From: Streptomyces sp. NBC_00289
GTDB lineage: Bacteria > Actinomycetota > Actinomycetes > Streptomycetales > Streptomycetaceae
Reading direction: 5' to 3'
NCBI RefSeq assembly: GCF_041435115.1
Contig: NZ_CP108046.1
Location: 7,068,001 to 7,132,000 of the forward strand
Length of the DNA: 64,000 nt
The notes under the pieces are model-generated. The model had not been told where the DNA came from, searched no databases, and worked only from the letters and a program-made list of their open reading frames with translations. Made by a program: the position numbers and the translations under genes. Below are positions 56,370-64,000 of the stretch, in pieces; within the stretch, counting starts at the first letter, position 1; every line of letters starts with the position of its first letter.

Positions 56370-57014
56370 CTACAGCCACCCCTGCTGACGCGCCTCCCGC
56401 ATCGCCTCCATGCGGTTGCGGGTGCCCGTCTTGCCGATGGCGGAGGAGAGGTAGTTGCGGACGGTGGACTCCGAGAGGTGGACCCGGGCGGCGATGTCGG
56501 CGACGGTCGCCCCGTCCGCCGAGGCCTTGAGGACATCGCACTCGCGGACGGTCAGGGGACTCGGACCGGCGCTGAGCGCGGCCGCCGCGAGCACCGGGTC
56601 GATCACGGTCTCCCCGGCCAGCACCCGCCGGACGCAGGCGGCCAACTCCTCCACGGGCCCGTCCTTGACGAGGAAACCGGCGGCACCCGCCTCCATCGCC
56701 CGGCGCAGATAGCCGGGCCGCCCGAAGGTCGTCAGGATCAGCACCCGGCAGTCGGGTACCTCCTCGCGCAGTTCGGCGGCCGCGTCCAGGCCGCTTCTGC
56801 CCGGCAGTTCGATGTCGAGGAGAGCGACGTCCGGGCGGTGGAGCAGCGCCGCGTCCACGATCGCGTCCCCCGCCGCCACCTGCGCCACGACCTCGATGTC
56901 CGGCTCCATGCCGAGCAGCAGGGCCAGCGCGCCCCGCATCATCCCCTGGTCCTCCGCGAGCAGCACCCTGATGGACTTGGCGGGCCGGTGGTCCCGGGGC
57001 ATCTCGTCGTTCAC
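56370..57014 (-). CDS. NarL/DesR-family response regulator
   Basis: The 214-residue protein has a receiver domain with IRVLLAEDQ (acidic pocket), DVALLDIELPG (phospho-acceptor Asp), ILTTFG and VKDG (Lys), and a LuxR HTH with LTVRECDVLKASADGATVADIAARVHLSESTVRNYLSSAIGK. It is the cognate regulator of the histidine kinase just upstream. An alternative GTG at 57134 overlaps the kinase stop (GTGA) but would add 40 residues with weaker codon bias before the receiver, so 57014 was preferred. Confidence 0.87.
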   Translation of the reverse strand: MNDEMPRDHRPAKSIRVLLAEDQGMMRGALALLLGMEPDIEVVAQVAAGDAIVDAALLHRPDVALLDIELPGRSGLDAAAELREEVPDCRVLILTTFGRPGYLRRAMEAGAAGFLVKDGPVEELAACVRRVLAGETVIDPVLAAAALSAGPSPLTVRECDVLKASADGATVADIAARVHLSESTVRNYLSSAIGKTGTRNRMEAMREARQQGWL

Positions 57015-57130
57015 GGCGCAAGGGTAGGCCGCGGAATCGCCGCCCGCCGGGGGGACGGAGAAGCCGGGGTCTTCGGGGTCCGCGGGCTCCCGGGAAGCCG
57101 CGGCTGACGAGGCGGGAAGTCCTGCCCCGC

Positions 57131-58516
57131 TCACGCCGGCTGCCTGAATTCCGACGTCCCGGGCTGCGTCCTCTCCGGCGTCTCCGCCGTGACTGTCTCA
57201 GGCGCCGTCCCCTCGGCGGTCTCGGCCGTCTCGGCCGTCCCCGCGGTCTCGGCCGTCCCCGCCGTCGGTTCGGGCGGCTCCGGCAGGTGGGTCGGGTCTG
57301 TCGGAAGCTCTGCCGTGACCACGAAGCCGTCCCGCGGTCCCGGCCCCGCCGTGAGGCTGCCGCCCGCTGCCGCGAGCCGTTCCGTGAGCCCCTTCAGACC
57401 GGTGCCGCCGACACCCTCGCCCGGCGCGCACGTCGGGACGGTCCCGGTGCCGTCGTCGGTCACCGTCAGCCGCACGCGTTCCGCCTCGCCGTACACCGTG
57501 ATCTCGCAGTGGGTGGCGCCGCTGTGCCGTACGACGTTGGTGACCGCCTCCCGCACCACCCAGCCGAGCAGGGCCGCGGTCTGCGGGGCGAGCGGCGGCC
57601 CCGCCTGCCGTACCACCGGGGCGACGCCCGCCGCCGACAGGGCCGAGCGGGCCTGGTCGAGCTCGGTGGTGAGGCTGCCCTCGCGGTAGCCGGTCACCGC
57701 CTCGCGGATCTCCGTGAGGGCCTGGCGGCCGACCGACTCGATGTCGCCGATCTGGACCAGCGCCGCGTCGAGGTCGCGGCCGGCCAGCCGCCGGGCCGCC
57801 TCCGACTTGACCACGATCACCGAGAGGGTGTGCCCGAGCAGGTCGTGCAGGTCCCGGGAGAAGCGCAGGCGTTCCTTCTCGACCGCGCGCCGGGCCAGTT
57901 CCTCACGGGCCGCCCGCAGCTCCCGTACCGCCTCGGCGAGGGACAGGATCGCCGCGGTCACCATGGTCGACAGGAACGTGCCGTAGGCGACGTTCAACGC
58001 GTCCCAGCCGGCCCGGTACGTGGAGACCGCGGCGGCGAGGGCGGTCAGGGCGAGCCCGGTCCGGCCGAGCCACGGACCCCGTATGACCGCGCCGGTCGCG
58101 AGGCCCAGCAGCGGGAAGAAGTACAGCCAGCTGCCGCCGTACCCGAGGGCCAGCCCGCAGGTCACCAGGCCCATCAGGACGAGTGCCACCCGGGTCGACC
58201 TGGCCTGCCGCGTCTCCTTCACGAAGGCGCGGAAGGTCACGTAGATGTAGAGGGAGTTGAAGGTCAGCAGCCCGAGGCCGCCGATCCACGGATTGGCGGC
58301 CTCGCCCTGGAAGAGGTTGGAGAAGGCGCCCATGCCCATGAGCAGCCAGGGCAGCAGCGCGAAGCCGGTGGGCGGCGGGCCCGGGTCCTCGGGAACCCTG
58401 CCGCTCCCACGCGCGGCCTTCTGCCCGGCCTTGAACCGCTCCATGTCCGCCTTCCAGCGCGCCCGCGCCACCCGCAGCTCGCGCACCTGGCAGACGGTCC
58501 CTCGCATCAGGTTCAT
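57131..58516 (-). CDS. sensor histidine kinase (DesK/HisKA_3 family)
   Basis: The 461-residue protein has four to five membrane helices (about residues 45-175), a coiled coil (AVRELRAAREELARRAVEKERLRF) and a HisKA_3 box, FSRDLHDLLGHTLSVI, with the phospho-His. The HATPase_c domain follows (EAVTNVVRHSGA, DDGTG, GGTGLKGLTERL). The C-terminal tail is a low-complexity TAETAGT run. The ATG at 58516 follows GGAGGGAAAG. With the downstream regulator it forms a two-component system that probably senses membrane state or drugs. Confidence 0.9.
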   Translation of the reverse strand: MNLMRGTVCQVRELRVARARWKADMERFKAGQKAARGSGRVPEDPGPPPTGFALLPWLLMGMGAFSNLFQGEAANPWIGGLGLLTFNSLYIYVTFRAFVKETRQARSTRVALVLMGLVTCGLALGYGGSWLYFFPLLGLATGAVIRGPWLGRTGLALTALAAAVSTYRAGWDALNVAYGTFLSTMVTAAILSLAEAVRELRAAREELARRAVEKERLRFSRDLHDLLGHTLSVIVVKSEAARRLAGRDLDAALVQIGDIESVGRQALTEIREAVTGYREGSLTTELDQARSALSAAGVAPVVRQAGPPLAPQTAALLGWVVREAVTNVVRHSGATHCEITVYGEAERVRLTVTDDGTGTVPTCAPGEGVGGTGLKGLTERLAAAGGSLTAGPGPRDGFVVTAELPTDPTHLPEPPEPTAGTAETAGTAETAETAEGTAPETVTAETPERTQPGTSEFRQPA

Positions 58517-58698
58517 CTTTCCCTCCCCGTGGTCATGAGTACGACGGTACGGACCGGCGGCGGGACGCGGCAGAGGCGCTTGTACGGACTCCGGCAGGAC
58601 AAATGTCACGGGGGCCCCGCCCCTCGCCGAGCCGACCTGACACCCCGTCAGGAGTCTTCACAACTGCCGGGTGCTGGGCTATACAGAGGGCGCCGGAC

Positions 58699-58712
58699 TG
58701 GAACGCGTTCTA
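58699..58712. promoter_or_regulatory. KstR operator upstream of the MaoC operon
   Basis: TGGAACGCGTTCTA matches all fixed positions of TnnAACnnGTTnnA, with the perfect palindrome GAACGCGTTC at its centre. It lies 77 bp before the MaoC-family start. Confidence 0.8.
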
Positions 58713-58788
58713 GATCGGCCCGTGACGACCTCGGTGCGACCGACGGTGCGGACGGCCGCGCCGAGGTCTCTGAGCCCTCAGGAGCCCC

Positions 58789-59646
58789 ATGCCCATCGAC
58801 GCAGCCAAGGCCGTCGCCGCCGAACCCCGGTCCGGCGAGATCTCCTGGACCACCAAGGACGTCCAGCTCTACCACCTCGGCATCGGCGCCGGCACCCCCG
58901 CCACCGACCCCGACGAGCTGCGCTACACCCTGGAGTCCCGGCTGCACGTCCTGCCGAGCTTCGCCACCGTCGCGGGCGCCGGTTCGCCCGGAGTGATCGG
59001 CAGCCTGTCCATGCCCGGCATCGAGGTCGACCTCGCGCATGTCCTGCACGGCGGCCAGAGTCTGGCCGTCCACCGCCCGATCCCGGTGCGGGGCACGGCC
59101 ACCGCGACCTCGCGCATCGCCGCCGTCCACGACAAGGGCAAGGCGGCTGTCCTGGTCATGCGCACCGAGGTCGCCGACGCCGACGGCCCGCTCTGGACCA
59201 ACGACGCGCAGATCTTCGTACGGGGAGAGGGCGGCTGGGGCGGGGACCGGGGACCGTCCGCCCGTCTGGAGGCACCGGTCGGCGAGCCCGACCGGGTCGT
59301 CGAGCGGCCGATCCGCGAGGACCAGGCCCTCCTCTACCGGCTGTCCGGCGACTGGAACCCGCTGCACGCCGACCCGGAGTTCGCCAAGGTCGCCGGGTTC
59401 GACCGGCCCATCCTGCACGGGCTGTGCACGTACGGGATGACGCTCAAGACCGTCGTCGACACGCTGCTCGGCGGGGACGTGAACCGGGTGCGCGGGTATG
59501 TCACGCGCTTCGCCGGGGTCGTCTACCCGGGGGAGACCCTGCGCATCCGCATGTGGCGGGGGGACGGCACGGTCCGGGTGGCGGTGAGCGCCGTCGAACG
59601 GGACGACGCGCCCGTCCTCGCCGACACCCTCGTCGAACACGCCTGA
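58789..59646 (+). CDS. MaoC-family enoyl-CoA hydratase (steroid type)
   Basis: The 285-residue double-hotdog protein has a C-terminal half containing the hydratase-2 motif YRLSGDWNPLHADP (catalytic Asp/His, about 184-197) and FDRPILHGLCTYG. The N-terminal hotdog is degenerate, as in eukaryotic MFE-2-type and mycobacterial steroid hydratases of the Hsd4B class. It hydrates 2-enoyl-CoA intermediates. The ATG follows CAGGAG. It is first gene of a KstR-type operon with Zn-alcohol dehydrogenase and SDR genes. Confidence 0.87.
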   Translation: MPIDAAKAVAAEPRSGEISWTTKDVQLYHLGIGAGTPATDPDELRYTLESRLHVLPSFATVAGAGSPGVIGSLSMPGIEVDLAHVLHGGQSLAVHRPIPVRGTATATSRIAAVHDKGKAAVLVMRTEVADADGPLWTNDAQIFVRGEGGWGGDRGPSARLEAPVGEPDRVVERPIREDQALLYRLSGDWNPLHADPEFAKVAGFDRPILHGLCTYGMTLKTVVDTLLGGDVNRVRGYVTRFAGVVYPGETLRIRMWRGDGTVRVAVSAVERDDAPVLADTLVEHA

Positions 59647-59846
59647 GACCGCCGACGCCGCCGACGCCGCCGACGCCGCCGACACCGGCTGTGGCGGCCC
59701 GAGAGCACCTGACCAGCCCGAGACCGCCCGAGACCGCCCGAGACCGCCCGTGCCACCCGAGCCGCCCGTGCCACCCGAGACCGCCCGAGCCGTCCGCGTC
59801 ACCCGAGACCGCCCGCGTTGAGCCCACTGCTGAGGGGAGCCGCACC
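59647..59846. repeat. two short tandem repeats between the MaoC and ADH genes
   Basis: A 9-bp repeat (GCCGACGCC, about four copies at 59649-59685) and a GAGACCGCCC repeat (about six copies between 59719 and 59815) fill the 200-bp gap within the operon. No gene or terminator is evident. Confidence 0.75.
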
Positions 59847-60923
59847 ATGCGCGCAGCCGTACTGCACGAGATCGGTCAGGACAAGCTCGAGGTTCTCGAC
59901 GACGTCGAGGCGGTGGGCTTCGGGCCCGGGAAGGTGAGGATCCGGGTGCGGGCCACCGGGCTGTGCCACTCGGACCTGTCCGCGATGGGCGGGGTGCTGC
60001 CACAGCCGGCCCCCTTCGTGCCGGGGCACGAGGGCGCGGGCGAGATCATCGAGGTCGGCGAGGGCGTACGGAACCTGAAGGCCGGGGACCGGGTCGTGGT
60101 GTGCTGGCTGCCCGCCTGCGGGGCGTGTCCCGCCTGCAGGCGGGGGCAGACCGAACTGTGCCTGGCCGGGTTCATGAACGCCGGCACCCCCAACTTCAAG
60201 CGCCCCGGCGGGGATCTCTTCGGCTTCGCCGGCACGGGCACCTTCGCCGAGGAGGTGGTCGTCGACGCGGGCTGCGCGGTGCCGATACCGGACGACGTGC
60301 CGTTCGACATCGCGGCCCTCATCGGCTGCGGGGTGACCACCGGACTCGGCGCCGCCCTCAACACCGCCGATCTGGAGGCCGGTTCCTCGGTCGCCGTCAT
60401 CGGCTGCGGTGGCGTCGGCATCTCCGCGATCCAGGGTGCGCGGCTGAAGGGGGCCGCCGAGATCGTCGCCGTCGACCCCGTCGCCTCACGCCGCGAGTCC
60501 GCTCTCGAGTTCGGCGCGACGCAGGCCGTGTCGCCGGACGAACTGGCCGACGCCAAGCAGCAGGTCACCGGCGGCGAGGGCTTCGACTACGTCTTCGAGG
60601 TCGTGGGCCGCTCCGCCACCGCCCGCACGGCGTACGAGAACACCCGGCGCGGCGGCACCCTGGTCGTCGTCGGCGCCGGCGCCGTGGACGACTTCCTCCA
60701 GCTCAGCATGTTCGAGCTGTTCTTCGACGAGAAGCGCATCCTGCCGTCCATGTACGGCGGCGGTGACGTCCTGCGCTCCTACGAGCGGACCATCGCGCTG
60801 TGGCGGGCGGGCCGCATCGACCTCGCGGGCCTGATCACGCACCGGGTGCCGCTGACCGAGATCAACGAGGCCCTGGACCAGATGCGGACGGGCGCGGCCC
60901 TCCGTACCTGCATCGAGATCTGA
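59847..60923 (+). CDS. Zn-dependent alcohol dehydrogenase
   Basis: The 358-residue medium-chain dehydrogenase has catalytic zinc ligands in GLCHSD and GHEGAGE. The structural zinc Cys cluster is CGACPACRRGQTELC, and the NAD-binding Rossmann loop is VIGCGGVGISAIQGA. It resembles mycobacterial AdhD/AdhE1-type enzymes that oxidise primary alcohols, for example a sterol C26 alcohol to the aldehyde; that role is inferred from context. The ATG follows AGGGGAG. Twenty-two bases separate it from the SDR gene. Confidence 0.9.
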   Translation: MRAAVLHEIGQDKLEVLDDVEAVGFGPGKVRIRVRATGLCHSDLSAMGGVLPQPAPFVPGHEGAGEIIEVGEGVRNLKAGDRVVVCWLPACGACPACRRGQTELCLAGFMNAGTPNFKRPGGDLFGFAGTGTFAEEVVVDAGCAVPIPDDVPFDIAALIGCGVTTGLGAALNTADLEAGSSVAVIGCGGVGISAIQGARLKGAAEIVAVDPVASRRESALEFGATQAVSPDELADAKQQVTGGEGFDYVFEVVGRSATARTAYENTRRGGTLVVVGAGAVDDFLQLSMFELFFDEKRILPSMYGGGDVLRSYERTIALWRAGRIDLAGLITHRVPLTEINEALDQMRTGAALRTCIEI

Positions 60924-60945
60924 CCGCCGAGACCTGGGGACGCGC

Positions 60946-61902
60946 ATGTCACTGCCACTTGAAGGGCTGTCCGCGATCGTCACCGGCGCGGGCCGGGGCC
61001 TCGGCCGGGCCGAGGCGCTTGAGCTGGCCCGGCTCGGCGCGGCCGTCGTCGTCAACGACTACGGGCAGTCCGGCCGGGACGGCTCCGGCGAGGCCTCCGC
61101 CGCGCCCGCCGAACAGGTCGCCGACGAGATCCGCGCCGCGGGCGGGAAGGCCCTCGCCCACACCGGAGACGTGGCCGACCACCAACAAGCGGAGGAACTC
61201 GTCGCGTTGGCGGTCGCGGAGTTCGGCAGGCTGGACATCCTGGTCAACAACGCGGGCATCCTGCGCGACCGCATGGTCTTCTCGATGACCGAGGACGAGT
61301 GGGACTCGGTGATCCGGGTCCACCTCAAGGGCCACTTCAACACGACCCGCTTCGCCGCCGCCCACTGGCGCGAGCGCTCCAAGGCGGTCGGCGGGCCGGT
61401 GTACGGACGGATCGTGAACACCTCCTCGGAGGCGTTCCTCGCGGGTTCCGCCGGACAGCCCAACTACGCGGCCGCGAAAGGCGGAGTCGTCGGGCTGACC
61501 ACCTCCACCGCCCTCGCCCTGGCCAGGTACGGCGTGACGGCGAACGCGATCTGCCCGCGCGCCCGCACCCGTATGACCGAGGACGTCTTCGAGGGCATCG
61601 GGCGGCCGGAACAGGGCGACGAGGGCGGGGAGGGACTCGACCCGCTCGCTCCGGAGCATGTGGCCCCGCTCGTGGGCTACTTGGCCGCACCGGCCGCCGG
61701 ACGCGTCAACGGTCAGCTGCTGGTCGTCCACGGCGGCATGGTCGCGATCGTCGAACGGCCGCGGGTGCAGGCCAAGTTCGACAGCAAGCAGGACACCTTC
61801 ACGTACGACGAACTCGACGCCCTGCTCACCCCGCACTACGCGGATCGGCCGGCGGGCGAGACCTTCGGAGCGGTGGAGGTGCTGGGACTCCGGCGCGGCT
61901 GA
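60946..61902 (+). CDS. SDR-family 3-hydroxyacyl-CoA dehydrogenase/3-oxoacyl reductase (Hsd4A-like)
   Basis: The 318-residue protein has TGAGRGLGRA (cofactor loop), NNAGILRD, and the catalytic Ser-Tyr-Lys in NTSSEAF..GQPNYAAAKGG. The insert VVNDYGQSGRDGSGEAS and overall pattern match the SDR half of peroxisomal MFE-2 and mycobacterial Hsd4A (17-beta-HSD4-like). It follows the MaoC hydratase in beta-oxidation order. A C-terminal extension (about residues 275-318) is typical of this subgroup. It is last gene of the operon, followed by a strong terminator. Confidence 0.9.
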   Translation: MSLPLEGLSAIVTGAGRGLGRAEALELARLGAAVVVNDYGQSGRDGSGEASAAPAEQVADEIRAAGGKALAHTGDVADHQQAEELVALAVAEFGRLDILVNNAGILRDRMVFSMTEDEWDSVIRVHLKGHFNTTRFAAAHWRERSKAVGGPVYGRIVNTSSEAFLAGSAGQPNYAAAKGGVVGLTTSTALALARYGVTANAICPRARTRMTEDVFEGIGRPEQGDEGGEGLDPLAPEHVAPLVGYLAAPAAGRVNGQLLVVHGGMVAIVERPRVQAKFDSKQDTFTYDELDALLTPHYADRPAGETFGAVEVLGLRRG

Positions 61903-61960
61903 GGACAGCGGCCGCGAAGGCGGGGCAGAGGCCGACTGAGGCAGGCAGGGGCGGGTGTAC

Positions 61961-62000
61961 GGAAGGGGCCCGCGTGTCGGTCGACACGCGGGCCCCTTCC
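61961..62000. terminator. bidirectional terminator with 19-bp perfect stem
   Basis: The arm GGAAGGGGCCCGCGTGTCG and its exact complement are separated by two bases. It lies 58 bp after the SDR stop and 25 bp beyond the stop of the convergent small minus-strand gene. Confidence 0.88.
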
Positions 62001-62024
62001 TGTGGACCGATTTCCTGTGTACGG

Positions 62025-62186
62025 TCAGGCAGCCGCCTCGGCGTCCTCGTTCGGCTTGCGGTGACGGCCGTGTGTGGCCGACTCCCCGTCGTGGACCGAT
62101 ACCGGTCCCCGGTGCCGGCCGTGGCCGGCGTCGTCCTGGGACTCGGCGGACAGCGGCTGCCTGTGCATGGTGCTTGTGTCGCTCAT
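62025..62186 (-). CDS. small hydrophilic protein with duplicated HGRHR motif
   Basis: The 53-residue protein begins MSDTSTMHRQPLSAESQDDA, carries GHGRHRGPVS and THGRHRKPNED as a tandem motif, and ends EAAA. GC-rich third positions, a clean stop just before the terminator and my recollection of similar small His/Arg-rich Streptomyces proteins support it. It has no membrane segment or signal. The His-rich repeats could bind metal or nucleic acid, but this is untested. The ribosome-binding site is weak (GGGGTG). Confidence 0.65.
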   Translation of the reverse strand: MSDTSTMHRQPLSAESQDDAGHGRHRGPVSVHDGESATHGRHRKPNEDAEAAA

Positions 62187-62282
62187 CGGAAGATTTCACC
62201 CCGTCAACATGATCTTTCAAACAGCCGGGCGATTTTATCCAGGCGCCCACGGGGCGAATCCAGGCGGCCACGCCAACCGGCA

Positions 62283-63545
62283 CTACTTCGTTACAAGACG
62301 TCCCAGCGGCGCCTGTTGCAAGGGCACGGGACGCGGTGCGACAGGCACCGGGGGGCCCGGCTCCGACGGCTCGCCGGGCCACGGGGGAGACGAGGTCCCC
62401 GTCCCCGGTCCCGCCCCCGCGGCCGTACGGTCCCGGACCGGACCCCCCGGGCCCGCGTCCCCCGTCTCCCCGGCCTCCCCCGTGGCCCCTGCCTCCCCCG
62501 CTTCCCCCGTGTCTCCCGGCGCCCCGAAGGGCCCGGACAGCCGCGCCACCGCGCACGGGGTCTCGGCCGTGGCGTAGGGCAGTTGGAGCACCCCGTCCGT
62601 GGTCCACACCCCGGCCCCCGCCAACCACCCCTCGGGCGCCGCGAGTTGATGCATCCGGCGCTCGGCGGGCCGCCACACCCCCAGCCAGCTGCCGGCCGGG
62701 CCGTCGACGCGCAGCGCCACCGCGCAGCCCTCCGGCGTCAGCACCTGCCCCGGCTGGATCGCGAACGGCGTCACCGCGCAACCGGCCACCTTCAGGCACT
62801 CCGGGAAGCGCACCGGGAGCGTGCTGCCCAGGACACCCCAGCCCAGCCGGTCCTGGCCCGGCGAGGGCGCGTCCGAGCGGATCAGCAGCAGCCCGCTGTC
62901 CGCGTCGGCGAGGAGCAGCCGGTCGTCGCTGTCGGCGGCGATCTGGAGCAGCGGGGACACCTCGCCGCCCCGGTACAGGTCCACCACGACCGCCTTGGTC
63001 CGGCCGTCCACCTCCCGGTCCAGGGCCAGCATCCGTCCCGTCCGGTCCAGCCACACCCCGCCCGAGCAGCGACCCGGGATCTCGGCGACGTGCTCCGGAC
63101 CGAAGGCGCCGCCCGCCACCAGCCACACGGCGCTGGAGCGCCGGCCCACGGCGAGGGCGTACGCCTTCTCCCCGCACGGCGCCGGCGGCAGCAGCCGCAG
63201 CCGGCTGCCCGGGTCAGGGCACTCGACCGCGCCCAACGGCAGCTCGCCGGTGTCGGGACCGGTCGGGTACAGCAGGGCGAAGAGGTGCCGTCCGTCGGCC
63301 AGGCGGCGGATGAGGACACGTCCGTCGCCCATCGGCTGCACCTCGGTGCCGGGCTCCTCCGGCTGGTTGCCGGGTAACGGCACGGCGTACGGCTCGGGCC
63401 CGTCCAGCGTCCAGCGCTCCGGGAACCAAGAGTCGCCGTCCAGCGCGAGGCGGGCCGCGAACGCGCCGTCCGCCGTGATGGTGCACCCCGCCCGCACGGC
63501 GTCCTGCCCGTGGTCCGCCGCAGATTCCCTCGCACAGGCCGTCAT
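62283..63545 (-). CDS. protein of unknown function, beta-propeller-like with Gly/Glu/Ala tail
   Basis: The 420-residue cytoplasmic protein has recurrent blade-like beta segments (RHLFALLYPTG, AVWLVAGGAFGPEHVAEIPG, GVWLDRTGRMLALDRE, RLLLADADSGLLLIRS) and a C-terminal collagen-like low-complexity run (GEAGEAGATGEAGETGDAG). Its conserved core resembles a WD/NHL-type propeller, but the family is not recognised. The ATG at 63545 follows GGAGGTGACC. It is divergent from the Nif3-like gene. Confidence 0.72.
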   Translation of the reverse strand: MTACARESAADHGQDAVRAGCTITADGAFAARLALDGDSWFPERWTLDGPEPYAVPLPGNQPEEPGTEVQPMGDGRVLIRRLADGRHLFALLYPTGPDTGELPLGAVECPDPGSRLRLLPPAPCGEKAYALAVGRRSSAVWLVAGGAFGPEHVAEIPGRCSGGVWLDRTGRMLALDREVDGRTKAVVVDLYRGGEVSPLLQIAADSDDRLLLADADSGLLLIRSDAPSPGQDRLGWGVLGSTLPVRFPECLKVAGCAVTPFAIQPGQVLTPEGCAVALRVDGPAGSWLGVWRPAERRMHQLAAPEGWLAGAGVWTTDGVLQLPYATAETPCAVARLSGPFGAPGDTGEAGEAGATGEAGETGDAGPGGPVRDRTAAGAGPGTGTSSPPWPGEPSEPGPPVPVAPRPVPLQQAPLGRLVTK

Positions 63546-63743
63546 CGTCCGGTCACCTCCGGCGACGAAGGTAGTTTTCGCACGCACAGGCGGGGGACCG
63601 GCAGGCGGCCACTTCACACATAAGGATGGCCCAGGAACGATTCGCCTGAGGAAACCGGGGCGGCTGTGCTGGCCGGGGCCGACCGGCGGGAGACGGTGCA
63701 GCGGCGGTGCGGTCGCGGAGAACGGCCAGGTAGCCTTTCACCC

Positions 63744-64000
63744 GTGCCCCGTCTGTCTGAAGTCATCACCGCGCTGGAGAACCTGTGGCCCGCCGAGCGG
63801 GCCGAGTCCTGGGACGCGGTCGGCACCGTCGTGGGCGACCCCGGTCAGGAGGTCTCCCGGGTCCTGTTCGCCGTCGACCCGGTCCAGGAGATCGTCGACG
63901 AGGCGGTGAAACTGGGCGCCGACCTGCTCGTCACCCACCACCCGCTGTACCTGCGCGGTACGACCACGGTCGCGGCCTCCACCTTCAAGGGCCGCGTGGT
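63744..64000 (+). CDS. Nif3-like dinuclear metal centre protein (5' part, runs off window)
   Basis: The visible 85 residues read RLSEVITALENLWPAERAESWD-VGTVVGDP, VSRVLFAVDP and DLLVTHHPLYLRG, the N-terminal signature of the Nif3/DUF34 family, whose HHP residues bind a dinuclear metal site. The GTG start was chosen from alignment with the family N-terminus. The role of DUF34 is uncertain; GTP cyclohydrolase-like activity and metal insertion have been proposed. The C-terminus lies outside the window. Confidence 0.88.
   Translation, partial: MPRLSEVITALENLWPAERAESWDAVGTVVGDPGQEVSRVLFAVDPVQEIVDEAVKLGADLLVTHHPLYLRGTTTVAASTFKGRV

Noticed and set aside
57015..57134. N-terminal extension of the response regulator to GTG 57134
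   Set aside because: The GTGA overlap is attractive, but the 40 added residues are low complexity with weaker codon bias and no family counterpart. It is kept as an alternative only.

Overview
The window is high-GC (about 70% or more) actinobacterial chromosome, almost certainly Streptomyces. The GC-saturated third codon positions, frequent GTG starts, GTGA/ATGA stop-start overlaps, DUF2277, DUF1992 and DUF5336 proteins, SCO2322-type protein and I-shaped terminators without U-tracts all fit. No rRNA, tRNA, CRISPR array, transposase or phage gene was found. The first gene (epoxide hydrolase) and the last (Nif3-like) run off the window edges. Layout: 1-14.2 kb is mixed metabolism and transport: epoxide hydrolase, DUF2277, DedA, DoxX, FAD/NAD(P)-binding protein, PhoD phosphatase, secreted HNH nuclease, a TMEM165/GDT1 transporter behind a yybP-ykoY manganese riboswitch, a HAD phosphatase, a peptidoglycan-binding membrane protein, a large DHA2 exporter, and a GNAT/reductase pair. 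14.3-22.2 kb holds two related proteins of unknown function, DUF1992, an FHA protein, an O-methyltransferase, an MHS transporter, a GT87-PAP2 fusion protein and the remnant of a LuxR regulator. 22.6-29.3 kb is a 2087-residue secreted DNRLRE/RHS protein with a toxin-like tail, a 44-bp perfect palindrome, and a small acidic candidate immunity gene. 29.6-32.3 kb holds a divergent CYP125-like P450 and FadA5-like thiolase pair. 32.4-34.7 kb holds a DUF1275 protein, a decapitated LuxR response regulator set in minisatellite DNA, and a secreted transglycosylase. 35.0-40.95 kb is a five-gene, translationally coupled operon on the minus strand behind a cobalamin riboswitch: a secreted alpha/alpha-toroid protein, a secreted SCO2322-type protein, and the T, A-A and S subunits of an ECF transporter. 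41.0-45.0 kb holds an MBL hydrolase, an aldehyde dehydrogenase, a [3Fe-4S] ferredoxin and the TetR regulator KstR. 45.1-48.4 kb is a glycosyltransferase / methyltransferase / toroid-protein operon. 48.4-58.5 kb holds an F420-type oxidoreductase, DUF5336, an amidase, a methyltransferase, two MFS transporters and a DesK/DesR-like two-component pair. 58.8-61.9 kb is a MaoC / Zn-alcohol dehydrogenase / SDR operon. 62-64 kb holds a small HGRHR-repeat protein, an uncharacterised protein and Nif3. Two functional themes stand out. First, a dispersed steroid-catabolism regulon. The window encodes a KstR orthologue, and sites matching the published mycobacterial KstR operator (TnnAACnnGTTnnA, with 0 or 1 mismatch) lie before cyp125, fadA5, the MBL/aldehyde dehydrogenase pair, kstR itself and the MaoC operon. 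The cyp125-fadA5 divergent arrangement matches that of Mycobacterium tuberculosis. Second, the B12 operon appears to pair an ECF importer with two membrane-anchored extracellular proteins that resemble the alpha (toroid) and beta domains of animal intrinsic factor/transcobalamin. This suggests a bacterial cobalamin-capture device. The RHS toxin-palindrome-immunity locus is a third point of interest. All functional assignments come from reading the sequence and recalling families; no search was run.
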